Below, in pieces: positions 19,505 through 28,954 of a stretch of DNA of 64,000 bases. A program made the position numbers and the translations under genes. Every line of letters begins with the position of its first letter. Within the stretch, counting starts at the first letter, position 1. The stretch is from Franconibacter pulveris DSM 19144 (GTDB taxonomy: Bacteria > Pseudomonadota > Gammaproteobacteria > Enterobacterales > Enterobacteriaceae), in the NCBI GenBank assembly GCA_000621185.1, contig JHYZ01000013.1, positions 1-64,000 of the forward strand, read 5' to 3'. A model generated the notes under the pieces. The model made no database searches, was not told where the DNA came from, and was given only the letters and a program-made list of their open reading frames with translations.

Positions 19505-21349
19505 ATGAGACGACTTCTGACCGCGCTGATGATTCTGCTGGTGGTCTTTTTCGCCGGCCTTTCCGCGCTTGTTCTGCTGGTCAATCCTAACGATTTTCGC
19601 GCGTATATGGTTCGCCAGGTCGAGGCGCGCAGCGGCTATCAGCTCAAGCTCGACGGCCCGTTGCGCTGGCATGTATGGCCGCAGTTGAGCATTCTGTCTG
19701 GCCGCATGAGTCTTACCGCGCCGGGCGCGAGCGTGCCGATGGTGAGCGCCGACAATATGCGCCTTGACGTAGCGCTCCTGCCGCTGTTCTCGCATCGCTT
19801 AGAGGTGCGCCAGGTGATGCTGAAAGGCGCCGTGGTGCAGCTGACTCCGCAAAGCGAAGAGCGCCACCCGCAAGGGGCGCCGGTTGGGCCGAAAGGCGGC
19901 GTGGCGCCGCAGGAAAGCGAGCGCGGCTGGTCGTTTGATATCTCTCGTCTGAAAGTGGCCGACAGCCTGCTGGTGTTCCAGCATGAAAACGATGAACAGG
20001 TCACGGTGCGTAACCTTAACCTGCAAATGGAGCAGGATGAGAAAGATCAGGCGCAGCTTGAAATGAGCGCCAGGGTGAATCGCGATCAGCGCGATTTAAC
20101 CTTCTCGCTAACGGCGCATCTGAACGCGGCGGACTATCCTCAGCGGCTGCTCGCCTCGGTTTCGCAGTTCAGCTGGCAGCTTCAGGGCGCCGATTTGCCG
20201 CGCCAGGGGATAAACGGCCAGGCGACGCTGCAGGCGCAGTGGCAGGAAGCGTCAAAAACCCTCTCTTTCTCGCAGCTTAATCTTAAAGCGAACGACAGCG
20301 CGCTGACAGGGCAGGGGAGCGTAGTGCTGGCGGATAAGCCGCAGTGGACGCTTGATTTGCAGTCTGATCGGCTTAATTTCGAAAACCTGCTGGTCTCTGA
20401 CGCCGCCACCGATTCAGCCGCGCCCCAGCAGGGGCAGCAGCAGGCTTCGCTGCCGCGCCCTGTCGTCGCAAGCGAGGTGGAGGAAGCGCAGTATCATGAG
20501 CTGCGCGGTTTTACCGCCAGGGCCAATCTTCACGCCCGCGTAGTGCGCTGGCGCGGGCTCGAATTCACCAACGTTGGCGCCCAGCTTGCCAATGACGCGG
20601 GAATGTTGACGATTTCGCAACTGGAAGGCCATCTCGGCGACGGCAAACTTTCGCTGCCGGGCAGCCTGGATGCGCGAAACGACGAGCCGCACGCCGCGTT
20701 CAAAGCGCAGTTAGAGAACATTGAAGTCGGCTCGATTCTTAAAGCCTTTGATTACCCCATTGCGCTGACCGGCAAGCTTTCCCTGAATGGCGAGTTTGAA
20801 GGCGACAGAATTGATGCCAGAGCCTTCCGCGAGCGCTGGGTCGGCGACGCTTCCGTGATGATGAGCCACTCCCGGCTTGAAGGCATGAACTTCCAGCAGC
20901 TTATTCAGCAGGCGGTGGCCCGCAGCAACGGCGACGTAAAAGCGCAGCAGGATTACGATAACGCCACCACTCTTGAGCAGTTCAGCGCGGCGGCGACGCT
21001 GGATAACGGCGAGCTGACGCTTAACGATATGCAGGGGCGCTCGTCTTTGCTGACGCTTACGGGCGAAGGGGCGCTGGACCTGGTTCGCGAGCAGTGCGAT
21101 ACGCGCTTTAAGGTGCTGGTCAGCGGTGGCTGGCAGGGCAATGACAAGCTGATCGCCTGGCTGAAAGAGACGCCGGTGCCGCTGCGGGTTTACGGCCCCT
21201 GGCAGAAACTCAACTACAACCTTGAAGTTGACGACCTGCTGCGTAAGCGGCTGCAGGAAGAGGCTAAGCGTCGGCTGAACGGCTGGGTGGAACGCCATCA
21301 GGACAGCAGCAAAAGCAAAGATTTGAAGAAGCTGCTTGATAAACTCTGA
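19505..21349 (+). CDS. asmA: Outer membrane assembly protein AsmA
   Basis: A 614-residue AsmA-family protein anchored by one N-terminal helix (about 5-25), with a large periplasmic region. In E. coli it affects outer-membrane protein assembly and lipopolysaccharide level; the family is now linked to phospholipid transport to the outer membrane. The N-terminal AsmA block (LVNPNDFRAYM, GYQLKLDGPL) and the C-terminal AsmA_2-like part (FDYPIALTGKLSLNGEFEG) are both present. It ends before a bidirectional terminator. Confidence 0.95.
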   Translation: MRRLLTALMILLVVFFAGLSALVLLVNPNDFRAYMVRQVEARSGYQLKLDGPLRWHVWPQLSILSGRMSLTAPGASVPMVSADNMRLDVALLPLFSHRLEVRQVMLKGAVVQLTPQSEERHPQGAPVGPKGGVAPQESERGWSFDISRLKVADSLLVFQHENDEQVTVRNLNLQMEQDEKDQAQLEMSARVNRDQRDLTFSLTAHLNAADYPQRLLASVSQFSWQLQGADLPRQGINGQATLQAQWQEASKTLSFSQLNLKANDSALTGQGSVVLADKPQWTLDLQSDRLNFENLLVSDAATDSAAPQQGQQQASLPRPVVASEVEEAQYHELRGFTARANLHARVVRWRGLEFTNVGAQLANDAGMLTISQLEGHLGDGKLSLPGSLDARNDEPHAAFKAQLENIEVGSILKAFDYPIALTGKLSLNGEFEGDRIDARAFRERWVGDASVMMSHSRLEGMNFQQLIQQAVARSNGDVKAQQDYDNATTLEQFSAAATLDNGELTLNDMQGRSSLLTLTGEGALDLVREQCDTRFKVLVSGGWQGNDKLIAWLKETPVPLRVYGPWQKLNYNLEVDDLLRKRLQEEAKRRLNGWVERHQDSSKSKDLKKLLDKL

Positions 21350-21353
21350 TAAA

Positions 21354-21381
21354 AAAACCGGGAGCCTGTCTCCCGGTTTTT
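21354..21381. terminator. Bidirectional terminator, asmA/yegH
   Basis: A 7-bp stem, CCGGGAG (21358-21364) with CTCCCGG (21370-21376), has a 5-nt loop. It is flanked by A7 on the left and T5 on the right, so it can end transcription from asmA (plus) and yegH (minus). Confidence 0.92.
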
Positions 21382-21386
21382 CTTTT

Positions 21387-22964
21387 CTACACGTCGTAAT
21401 TATGCTCCGGCTGCGTCAGCGGCGTGATATGCACCTTCTGCACCCGGTGGTTTTCTACCTGCACGGTTTTCAGCCGGTAGTCGCCCACCTGCACCTCTTC
21501 GCCTTCCTGCGGAACGCGCTGCAGGTATTCCATTATCAACCCGGCAAGCGTGTGGTAATCGCGCTTCTCCTCCAGCGGCAGCGGCACGTACTGGATAAGA
21601 TCCTCCAGCGGCATGTGGCCGTTCGCCGTCCAGCTGCCGTCCGGGTTTTTCTGGATGTCATGCCGGTCGTCCAGGGTATCGACTTCATTTGGCAGGTTGC
21701 CGGCGATGGTTTCCATAACGTCGCTCAGCGTGACAACCCCCTGCACCGAGCCAAATTCGTCCACCACAAAAGCGAAGTGAGTACGCGCATTGCGAAACTG
21801 CTCCAGCGCCTGCAACAGCGGCAAGTACTCCGGAAAGACCAGCGGCTGGCGAATCAACGCGCGCAGGTCGAGCCGTTGTCCGTGTAGCGCCTGTTGCAGC
21901 AGGTCAATAATATGCACCACCCCCAGCAGGTCTTCCTCGCCGCCGGTCACGACTACGCGGGTATGCTGGTTTTTATCCAGCAAGGCGCGCACCTGCTCTT
22001 CGGGCGCGCTGAGGTCGATATGCTCAATATCGTGACGCGGCGTCATAATGCTGCCGACGCGCCGCTGGTTGAGGTGCAGCACGCGCGCAATCATCCGCCG
22101 CTCCTGCGGGTCGAACACCGGGGTGTTGTCATAATCGGCGATCAGGGATGAAGTGTGCGGGTCCAGATCCGCTTCCTCTTTATTGCCGCTCAACAGCCGC
22201 AGCACCGCTTCCGCCGTACGCTGGCGCAGGTTCTGGCTGGTGGCGGAAAGAAAGCGGCGGCGGTTAAAGATAGCAAGCTGGTTTAGCGCCTCGATAATTA
22301 TCGAGAAGCCGATAGCGGCATAGAGGTAGCCTTTCGGAATGTGGTAGCCAAAGCCTTCGGCAATCAGGCTAAAGCCTATCATCAGCAAAAAGCTCAGGCA
22401 GAGGATAACTATCGTCGGGTGGCTGTTTACAAAGCGGGTTAGCGCCTTGCTGGCGAGCATCATCAGCGAGATGGCGATAACGACCGCCGCCATCATCACC
22501 GCAAGCTTATCCACCATGCCGACGGCGGTAATCACCGAATCCAGCGAGAAGATAGCGTCGAGAATGACGATTTGCGTAACCACCGCCCAGAATTTAGCGC
22601 CGCGCCGCTGCGTGGTTCCCTGCGCGTCTTTCCCCTCCAGCCTTTCGTTGAGCTCTACCGTCGCCTTAAACAGTAAGAAAAGCCCGCCGACGAGCATTAT
22701 CAGGTCGCGGGCGCTAAACGCGTGGCTGTAAAGCGTAAAAAGCGGCGTTGTGAGCGTCACCAGCCAGGAGATAGAGGCGAGCAGCAGCAGCCGCATCCCC
22801 ATTGCAAGCAGCAGGCCGGTTATACGGGCGCGGTCGCGCTGAGCGGGGGGAAGTTTCTCGGCGAGGATGGCGATAAACACCAGATTATCAATACCGAGCA
22901 CCAGCTCGAGGACAATCAGCGTCACGAGCCCGGCCCAGATTGACGGATCGGCAATCCATTCCAT
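21387..22964 (-). CDS. yegH: TerC/CorC-domain membrane protein YegH
   Basis: A 525-residue inner-membrane protein. The N-terminal TerC domain has about seven helices with acidic motifs [13 protein letters not shown] and [21 protein letters not shown] pair follows (about 300-430) and then a CorC_HlyC domain with [25 protein letters not shown]. TerC proteins take part in metal-ion (manganese) export in several bacteria, but the function of YegH is not established. It is transcribed away from the colanic acid cluster, with the long regulatory region upstream. Confidence 0.93.
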   Translation of the reverse strand: MEWIADPSIWAGLVTLIVLELVLGIDNLVFIAILAEKLPPAQRDRARITGLLLAMGMRLLLLASISWLVTLTTPLFTLYSHAFSARDLIMLVGGLFLLFKATVELNERLEGKDAQGTTQRRGAKFWAVVTQIVILDAIFSLDSVITAVGMVDKLAVMMAAVVIAISLMMLASKALTRFVNSHPTIVILCLSFLLMIGFSLIAEGFGYHIPKGYLYAAIGFSIIIEALNQLAIFNRRRFLSATSQNLRQRTAEAVLRLLSGNKEEADLDPHTSSLIADYDNTPVFDPQERRMIARVLHLNQRRVGSIMTPRHDIEHIDLSAPEEQVRALLDKNQHTRVVVTGGEEDLLGVVHIIDLLQQALHGQRLDLRALIRQPLVFPEYLPLLQALEQFRNARTHFAFVVDEFGSVQGVVTLSDVMETIAGNLPNEVDTLDDRHDIQKNPDGSWTANGHMPLEDLIQYVPLPLEEKRDYHTLAGLIMEYLQRVPQEGEEVQVGDYRLKTVQVENHRVQKVHITPLTQPEHNYDV

Positions 22965-23155
22965 AAAGGGTTATTTACCTGTGTTGTCTACAAATGTCTT
23001 TGATGATCATGGTTAAAGGCGCCCTGAAAAGCAATCACTACTGAGATTTATCTTATTATTTCGGGACGGCTGATTGTTTTGTCATTATTTAATCACTGAT
23101 ATGCCATGAACCCTTCATTATTATTTCATGGCGCTTTCTGATGGCTCCTTTTTTT

Positions 23156-23169
23156 TAAGAATTTCCGCA
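23156..23169 (+). promoter_or_regulatory. Candidate RcsAB box of wza
   Basis: TAAGAATTTCCGCA matches the RcsAB consensus TAAGAATATTCCTA at about 10 of 14 positions, including the whole left half. It lies about 515 bp before the wza ATG and 300 bp before the ops element, a plausible place for the Rcs-controlled colanic acid promoter. Only the left half is strong. Confidence 0.4.
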
Positions 23170-23272
23170 TGTAGCACTTCATTAAATATTGGGGCTTTAA
23201 TTTATCAATGCCATTTCGTCAAGATGAAGAAAATCCTAAAACCAGAGGGGTATTTACCGGGATTTTCTTAAA

Positions 23273-23437
23273 ATGAATCGTTCCCGTCCGCATGCCTTGC
23301 CTGAAAGAGCAGGAACTGCAAAACTAACTTTCGATATTCATCAACGCCGCGCCGGCTATTCTTTTTCCGCACGCTTTGCGGGGCCGGATACTGCTGTTTT
23401 GCTGATGGTATTAATAAATAAGATTATTCTGGTTTAA
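23273..23437 (+). CDS. Possible 54-residue leader ORF
   Basis: An open frame with ATG at 23273 and TAA at 23435-23437 lies upstream of the wza JUMPstart. The product begins MNRSRPHALPERAG, is basic in the first two thirds and ends in a hydrophobic run (AVLLMVLINKIILV). There is no clear ribosome site, and I recognise no homologue. It may be chance. Confidence 0.15.
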   Translation: MNRSRPHALPERAGTAKLTFDIHQRRAGYSFSARFAGPDTAVLLMVLINKIILV

Positions 23438-23467
23438 CTCATACTCTCTAAATTATCTGCGTTATTT

Positions 23468-23505
23468 CAGTGGGTTGGTTGCTGTAAGCCAAGGGCGGTA
23501 GCATG
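23468..23505 (+). promoter_or_regulatory. JUMPstart/ops element of the colanic acid operon
   Basis: Positions 23468-23505 follow the 39-bp JUMPstart consensus with few changes and contain the intact ops core GGCGGTAG at 23494-23501, preceded by AAGCCAAG. RfaH is recruited to RNA polymerase paused at ops in the non-template strand and suppresses polarity along long polysaccharide operons. The element is in the wza leader, about 180 bp before the ATG. Confidence 0.9.
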
Positions 23506-23685
23506 CCCGCGCCCGGAGATGAGCCGATAATTTTTCTGTCAACGATATGCGGTTTAATAAGCAATTTTAGGACTGATTCTGTTTATTAACTTCGCCCGCA
23601 GGCATCACTATTGCGGGCAGTGAAAAACAGGGTTGCTTATTTAAAACATCCTGGATAATAACTTTGCCTAAGTGATAAATATTCA

Positions 23686-24825
23686 ATGATGAGATCCAGA
23701 CTGAAACTGATGCCTTTATTGGTGTCTGTAACCTTGCTAGGTGGTTGCACCGTCTTTCCCGGTAGTAATATGTCCACAATGGGCAAAGATGTGATCAAAC
23801 AACAGGATGCAGACTTTGACCTTGACCGGATGGTAAATGTTTATCCTCTTACGCCAAGGCTGGTTGAGCAATTAAGACCCCGGCCCAATGTCGCGCAGCC
23901 CAATATGTCATTGGATCAGGAAATCTCTAATTATCAGTATCGGGTAGGGCCGGGCGATGTGCTTAACGTCACCGTCTGGGATCACCCTGAACTGACCACG
24001 CCAGCGGGGCAGTACCGCAGCTCCAGCGACACCGGCAACTGGGTGCAGCCCGATGGCTCCATGTTCTACCCCTATATCGGTCGCGTCCATGTCGCGGGTA
24101 AAACCCTTTCGGAAATTCGTAGTGATATTACCGGCCGTTTAGCGCAATACATCGCTGACCCGCAGGTGGACGTTAATATCGCCGCGTTCCGTTCGCAGAA
24201 AGCCTATGTATCAGGCCAGGTGCAGAAGTCGGGGCAGCAGGCTATCACCAACGTGCCGCTTACTGTTCTGGATGCGATTAACGCCGCAGGCGGTCTGACC
24301 GAAGACGCCGACTGGCGCAACGTCGTGCTTACCCATAACGGACGTGAAAACCGCATTTCCCTGCAGGCGCTGATGCAAAACGGCGATCTCAGCCAGAACC
24401 GCCTGCTTTATCCGGGCGATATCCTCTTCGTGCCGCGTAATGACGATCTCAAAGTCTTCGTCATGGGCGAAGTGAAGAAACAGAGCACGCTCAAGATGGA
24501 CTTCAGCGGCATGACGCTGACCGAAGCGCTCGGCCAGGCGGAGGGTATCGACCTCAATACCTCCAACGCCAGCGGCATCTTTGTTATTCGTCCGCTCAAA
24601 GGCGAAGGGCAGCGCAACGGCAAGATTGCCAACATCTACCAGCTGGATATGTCGGATGCCACCTCGCTTGTGATGGCGACCGAGTTCCGCCTGCAGCCGT
24701 ACGACGTGGTTTACGTCACAACCGCGCCGGTGGCCCGCTGGAACCGCCTTATCAACCAACTGCTGCCGACCATCAGTGGTGTTCGTTATATGACGGATAC
24801 GGCAAGCGACGTTCACAACTGGTAA
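23686..24825 (+). CDS. wza: Outer-membrane polysaccharide exporter Wza
   Basis: Lipoprotein that forms the octameric outer-membrane channel for colanic acid export. It has 379 residues as in E. coli. The signal peptide ends in a lipobox, LGGC, with lipidated Cys21. Poly_export and SLBB domains follow ([17 protein letters not shown], and [12 protein letters not shown]). The C-terminal amphipathic helix ([17 protein letters not shown]) forms the alpha-helical barrel in the outer membrane. It is the first gene of the operon, and wzb follows after 6 bp. Confidence 0.98.
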   Translation: MMRSRLKLMPLLVSVTLLGGCTVFPGSNMSTMGKDVIKQQDADFDLDRMVNVYPLTPRLVEQLRPRPNVAQPNMSLDQEISNYQYRVGPGDVLNVTVWDHPELTTPAGQYRSSSDTGNWVQPDGSMFYPYIGRVHVAGKTLSEIRSDITGRLAQYIADPQVDVNIAAFRSQKAYVSGQVQKSGQQAITNVPLTVLDAINAAGGLTEDADWRNVVLTHNGRENRISLQALMQNGDLSQNRLLYPGDILFVPRNDDLKVFVMGEVKKQSTLKMDFSGMTLTEALGQAEGIDLNTSNASGIFVIRPLKGEGQRNGKIANIYQLDMSDATSLVMATEFRLQPYDVVYVTTAPVARWNRLINQLLPTISGVRYMTDTASDVHNW

Positions 24826-24831
24826 CGGCCT

Positions 24832-25275
24832 ATGTTTAACAAAATTCTTGTGGTGTGCGTGGGGAACATTTGCCGTTCCCCCACGGCGGAGCGCCTGCTT
24901 AAGCGCTACCAGCCGGAACTGACCGTCCACTCAGCGGGCCTTGGCGCGCTGGTGGGAAAGCCGGCCGATGCCAATGCGGTGAGCGTGGCGCAGGCTAACG
25001 ATCTGTCGCTTGACGGGCATAGCGCCCGTCAGCTTACCGCTCAGATGTGCCGTGAATACGATCTGATCCTGACGATGGAGCGGCGGCATATTCATTCGCT
25101 GTGCGACATCGCGCCGGAAATGCGCGGCAAGGTCATGCTGTTTGGCCACTGGGATGGCGAGAGCGAAATTCCGGACCCTTACCGTAAAAGCCGCGAAGCG
25201 TTTGAAGCGGTCTATTCACTTCTCGATCGGTCGGCCCGCAAGTGGGCGCAGGCACTGAATACGCAGCAGGGATAA
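24832..25275 (+). CDS. wzb: Low-molecular-weight protein-tyrosine phosphatase Wzb
   Basis: Dephosphorylates the tyrosine-rich tail of Wzc, which is needed for the cycle of colanic acid polymerisation and export. It has 147 residues with the phosphatase loop C9-V-G-N-I-C-R15-S and the general acid Asp115 in the IPDPYRKS loop. It sits between wza and wzc with gaps of only 6 and 2 bp. Confidence 0.98.
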   Translation: MFNKILVVCVGNICRSPTAERLLKRYQPELTVHSAGLGALVGKPADANAVSVAQANDLSLDGHSARQLTAQMCREYDLILTMERRHIHSLCDIAPEMRGKVMLFGHWDGESEIPDPYRKSREAFEAVYSLLDRSARKWAQALNTQQG

Positions 25276-25277
25276 CG

Positions 25278-27440
25278 ATGACAGAGAAAGTAAGACATTC
25301 TGCCGCCTCGTCTGAGGGCAGTGACGAAATTGATATCGGGCGCCTTATCGGCACGGTGATTGAAGCGAAGTGGTGGGTGCTTGGCATCACCGCGCTGTTC
25401 GGCCTGCTGGCGCTTATCTATGTTTTATTCGCCACGCCTATTTACAGCGCCGACGCGCTGGTGCAGATAGAACAGGATGCCGGCAACTCGCTGGTGCAGG
25501 ATATCAACAGCGCGTTGACCAACAAGCCGCCCGCATCCGATGCGGAAATTCAGCTGATCCAGTCGCGTCTGGTGCTCGGCAAAACGGTGGACGATCTTGA
25601 CCTTGATATCGCGGTTGAGAAAAACACCTTTCCCGTCTTCGGCGCCGGTTGGGATCGCCTGACAGGGCATGCCAATGACACGGTGAAGGTGACGACCTTC
25701 AACCTGCCGAAAGGCATGGCGCAGGATACGTTCACTCTGGAAGTGCTGGGGCCGCAGCAGTATCAGCTTACCAGCGATGCGGGCTTTAGCGCGCGTGGCA
25801 CCGTAGGCCAGATGCTGTCGAAAGATGGCGTGCAGATGATGGTCAGCGCCATTCAGGCTGGCGAAGGCAGCGATTTTACCGTAACCAAATACTCCACGCT
25901 CGGCATGATTAACCAGCTGCAGGGCAACCTGACGGTGACGGAAAACGGTAAAGATACCGGCGTGCTGAGTCTGACCTTCACCGGCGAAGACCGCGATAAG
26001 ATTCGCGACATTCTTAACAGCATTACCCGCAACTACCTTGAGCAGAACGTGCAGCGCAAGTCGGAAGAGGCGGCGAAGAGCCTGGCCTTCCTTGATAAAC
26101 AGCTGCCGGAAGTGCGCGCGCGCCTGGATGATGCAGAGAACAAGCTTAACGCTTACCGCCAGGAAAAAGACTCGGTCGACCTGCCGCTTGAGGCCAAGTC
26201 GGTGCTGGATTCCATGGTTAACATTGACGCCCAGCTCAACGAGCTGACCTTTAAAGAGGCGGAAATCTCCAAGCTCTATACCAAGGCGCACCCGGCGTAC
26301 CGCACGCTGCTGGAAAAACGTCAGGCGCTGGAAGATGAAAAGGCGAAGCTGAACAAGCGCGTGACCGCGATGCCGAAAACGCAGCAGGAGATTGTTCGCC
26401 TGACGCGTGATGTAGAATCGGGCCAGCAGGTTTACATGCAGCTGCTGAACAAACAGCAGGAGCTGAAAATTACCCAGGCGAGCACCGTGGGCGACGTGCG
26501 CATCGTCGACCCGGCTATCACCCAGCCGGGCATCGTGAAGCCGAAAAAAGCGCTGATAATCCTGGGCAGCCTGATTCTCGGTCTGCTGCTCTCGGTCGTG
26601 GTGGTGCTGCTGCGCTCGCTCTTTAACCGCGGCATTGAAAGCCCGCAGGTGCTGGAAGAGGCAGGTATCAATGTTTACGCCAGCATCCCGCTCTCTGAAT
26701 GGCAAAAAGAGCGCGACAGCGTGAAAACCGTCAAAGGCGTTAAGCGTTACAAGCAAAGCCAACTGCTGGCGGTGGGCAACCCGACCGATCTGGCGGTTGA
26801 AGCGATCCGCAGCCTGCGCACCAGCCTGCACTTCGCCATGATGCAGGCGCGCAACAACGTGCTGATGCTGACCGGCGTAAGCCCTTCTATCGGTAAAACC
26901 TTCGTTTGCGCCAACCTGGCGGCGGTTATCAGTCAGACCAACAAGCGCGTGCTGCTCATCGACTGCGATATGCGCAAGGGATATACCCACGAGCTGCTCG
27001 GCACCACTAACGTCAACGGTCTTTCCGACGTGCTGGCAGGGCAGGGGGATATCTCCCGCTGCGCGCAGAAAACCTCTATCCCCGGCTTTGACCTGGTGCC
27101 GCGCGGGCAGATCCCGCCGAACCCGTCTGAACTGCTGATGAGCGAGCGTTTCGCTGAGCTGGTGAAGTGGGCGAGCAGCCAGTATGACATGGTGCTTATC
27201 GATACGCCGCCTATCCTCGCCGTCACCGACGCCGCCGTGGTGGGCCGCCATGCGGGCACCACGCTGATGGTGGCGCGCTACGCGGTCAACACCCTGAAAG
27301 AGGTGGAAACCAGCCTGAGCCGCTTCGAGCAGAACGGCATTCAGGTTAAAGGGGTGATTCTGAACTCCATTTTCCGCCGCGCGACCGGGTATCAGGATTA
27401 CGGCTATTACGAGTACGAGTATAAGTCCGACCACAAATAA
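25278..27440 (+). CDS. wzc: Tyrosine autokinase/polysaccharide co-polymerase Wzc
   Basis: Inner-membrane bacterial tyrosine kinase that partners Wza and controls colanic acid chain growth and export. It has 720 residues from ATG 25278 (E. coli length): a Wzz-type N-terminal domain between two helices, a long periplasmic coiled-coil part, then a cytoplasmic kinase with Walker A (SPSIGKTF), Walker A' (VLLIDCDMRKG) and Walker B (MVLIDTPP), ending in the tyrosine cluster YQDYGYYEYEY. An in-frame ATG at 25242 would overlap wzb and add 12 residues, which is less likely. Confidence 0.98.
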   Translation: MTEKVRHSAASSEGSDEIDIGRLIGTVIEAKWWVLGITALFGLLALIYVLFATPIYSADALVQIEQDAGNSLVQDINSALTNKPPASDAEIQLIQSRLVLGKTVDDLDLDIAVEKNTFPVFGAGWDRLTGHANDTVKVTTFNLPKGMAQDTFTLEVLGPQQYQLTSDAGFSARGTVGQMLSKDGVQMMVSAIQAGEGSDFTVTKYSTLGMINQLQGNLTVTENGKDTGVLSLTFTGEDRDKIRDILNSITRNYLEQNVQRKSEEAAKSLAFLDKQLPEVRARLDDAENKLNAYRQEKDSVDLPLEAKSVLDSMVNIDAQLNELTFKEAEISKLYTKAHPAYRTLLEKRQALEDEKAKLNKRVTAMPKTQQEIVRLTRDVESGQQVYMQLLNKQQELKITQASTVGDVRIVDPAITQPGIVKPKKALIILGSLILGLLLSVVVVLLRSLFNRGIESPQVLEEAGINVYASIPLSEWQKERDSVKTVKGVKRYKQSQLLAVGNPTDLAVEAIRSLRTSLHFAMMQARNNVLMLTGVSPSIGKTFVCANLAAVISQTNKRVLLIDCDMRKGYTHELLGTTNVNGLSDVLAGQGDISRCAQKTSIPGFDLVPRGQIPPNPSELLMSERFAELVKWASSQYDMVLIDTPPILAVTDAAVVGRHAGTTLMVARYAVNTLKEVETSLSRFEQNGIQVKGVILNSIFRRATGYQDYGYYEYEYKSDHK

Positions 27441-27462
27441 CCCCCGATCGTCCCTGAACCCG

Positions 27463-27485
27463 CCCTCTCCCGCAAAGGGAGAGGG
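27463..27485. repeat. Hairpin in the wzc-wcaA spacer
   Basis: A perfect 9-bp inverted repeat, CCCTCTCCC and GGGAGAGGG, with a GCAAA loop, lies 23 bp after the wzc stop. A U-tract is lacking. The wza-wzb-wzc genes are separated from the rest by this 177-bp spacer, so the hairpin may lower downstream expression unless RfaH-modified polymerase reads through. The same arm sequences recur at 32791-32809. Confidence 0.75.
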
Positions 27486-27617
27486 AAAAGCGCCTGCCCG
27501 GGAGAGGGGGAATACGACAAAGAGAACGCTTCTGGTTTTCCTCCCTGAGCGAAGCCGGAAGTCAAAGGTAGTCGCCGCTAACGTGCATAACTTCCATCTG
27601 CATTCGGAGAAACAACA

Positions 27618-28463
27618 ATGACCCGCACAGCGCGCCCATTAATTTCCATTTATATGCCGACATGGAATCGCCAACAGCTGGCCATCCGCGCCATCAATTC
27701 GGTGCTGCGCCAGGACTATGAGCATTGGGAGATGATCATAGTTGATGACTGTTCGTCCTCTTATGAACAACTGCAAAGCTTCGTGGAGGGGCTGAACGAC
27801 CCTCGCGTGCGTTATACCCGCAATGATTACAACTCCGGCGCCTGCGCGGTGCGCAACCAGGCTATTTTGCAGGCGAAAGGGGAGTTTATTACCGGTATCG
27901 ATGACGATGACGAGTGGATGCCGGATCGCCTTTCCACGTTTCTTGAGCATAAGCACCAGCTGGTCACCCATGCGTTTTTGTACGCTAACGACTATCTGTG
28001 CGAAGGGCAGGTCTATTCGCAGCCGGCCAGCCTGCCGCTCTATCCCAAATCGCCCTGGTCGCTGAAGCTTTTCTTCAAGCGCAATATCGTCGGCAACCAG
28101 GTTTTTACCTACGCCTGGCGTTTTAAAAGCTGCCTGTTCGATACGGAGCTTGCCGCCGCGCAGGATTACGACATCTTCCTGCGCATGGTGGTGGAATACG
28201 GCGAACCGTGGAAAGTGGAAGAGGCGACGCAAATCTTGCACGTAAACCACGGCGAGATGCAGATAACCAAATCGGCGAAAAAGTTTGCCGGCTATTTTCA
28301 CTTCTACCGTAAACACAAAGATAAATTCGACCGTGCGAGCAAAAAGTATCAGCTCTTCACGCTCTACCAGATCCGCAACAAACGCATGACCTGGCGCACG
28401 CTGCTGACGCTGCTCTCCGTTCGCAATACCAAGCGACTGGCTGACGGACTGCGGGGGAAATAA
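27618..28463 (+). CDS. wcaA: Colanic acid glycosyltransferase WcaA
   Basis: A family GT2 glycosyltransferase of 281 residues with an inverting GT-A fold. The N-terminal nucleotide-sugar strand is PLISIYMPTWNR, followed by IIVDDCS, and the metal-binding DXD region is TGIDDDDEW (about 93-101). In E. coli it is one of the transferases that assemble the colanic acid repeat unit; its exact donor is not settled. GGAGA precedes the ATG. Its stop overlaps the wcaB start by one base. Confidence 0.96.
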   Translation: MTRTARPLISIYMPTWNRQQLAIRAINSVLRQDYEHWEMIIVDDCSSSYEQLQSFVEGLNDPRVRYTRNDYNSGACAVRNQAILQAKGEFITGIDDDDEWMPDRLSTFLEHKHQLVTHAFLYANDYLCEGQVYSQPASLPLYPKSPWSLKLFFKRNIVGNQVFTYAWRFKSCLFDTELAAAQDYDIFLRMVVEYGEPWKVEEATQILHVNHGEMQITKSAKKFAGYFHFYRKHKDKFDRASKKYQLFTLYQIRNKRMTWRTLLTLLSVRNTKRLADGLRGK

Positions 28464-28954
28464 TGCTGCTTGAGGATCTACGCGCCAACTCATGGAATCT
28501 TCGCCCCTGCTGCATGGTGACCGCCTATCGCGTGGCCCATTTCTGTTCAGTCTGGCGCAAGAAAAACGTACTGAACAACCTCTGGGCGGCGCCGGTACTG
28601 CTGCTTTACCGTTTTGTTACGGAATGCCTGTTTGGTTATGAAATTCAGGCGGCCGCCACCATCGGGCGCCGCTTCACCATCCATCACGGCTACGCGGTGG
28701 TGATTAACAAAAACGTGGTGGCGGGCGACGATTTCGTTATCCGTCACGGCGTAACCATTGGCAACCGCGGCGCCGAAAACCTCGCCTGTCCGGTTATCGG
28801 CAATAACGTCGAACTGGGGGCGAATGTCGTCATGATTGGCGATATCACCATCGGCAATAACGTGACCGTTGGCGCAGGCAGCGTGGTGCTGGACAGCGTG
28901 CCGGACAACGCGCTGGTGGTAGGCGAAAAAGCGCGGGTAAAGGTAATTAAATGA
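28463..28954 (+). CDS. wcaB: Colanic acid acetyltransferase WcaB
   Basis: A 163-residue left-handed beta-helix acetyltransferase of the serine-acetyltransferase type. It has hexapeptide repeats through the C-terminal half (VIGNNVELGANVVMIG, ITIGNNVTVGAGSVV) and His in IHHGYAVVI and RHGVTIGN. It is thought to O-acetylate a sugar of the colanic acid unit. It overlaps wcaA by 1 bp and wcaC by 4 bp, so the three are coupled. Confidence 0.95.
   Translation: MLLEDLRANSWNLRPCCMVTAYRVAHFCSVWRKKNVLNNLWAAPVLLLYRFVTECLFGYEIQAAATIGRRFTIHHGYAVVINKNVVAGDDFVIRHGVTIGNRGAENLACPVIGNNVELGANVVMIGDITIGNNVTVGAGSVVLDSVPDNALVVGEKARVKVIK

Larger units (their letters stand above)
22965..23685. promoter_or_regulatory. 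yegH-wza regulatory region
   Basis: A 720-bp, AT-rich non-coding region carrying the divergent yegH and wza control elements. It contains inverted repeats 23103-23110/23125-23132 (GCCATGAA arms, 14-nt loop), 23227-23236/23260-23269 (AAGAAAATCC arms, 23-nt loop) and 23594-23600/23612-23618 (GCCCGCA arms, 11-nt loop). It also holds an RcsAB-like box, a JUMPstart/ops element and a 54-codon open frame at 23273-23437, each listed separately. The exact wza transcription start cannot be fixed by eye. Confidence 0.8.

Noticed and set aside
25425-27434. A 669-codon open frame on the minus strand opposite wzc
   Set aside because: It is a shadow of the GC-rich codon bias of wzc: the protein is rich in His, Arg and Gln with no recognisable domain. 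Similar long antisense frames lie opposite manC, manB, mdtC and mdtB.
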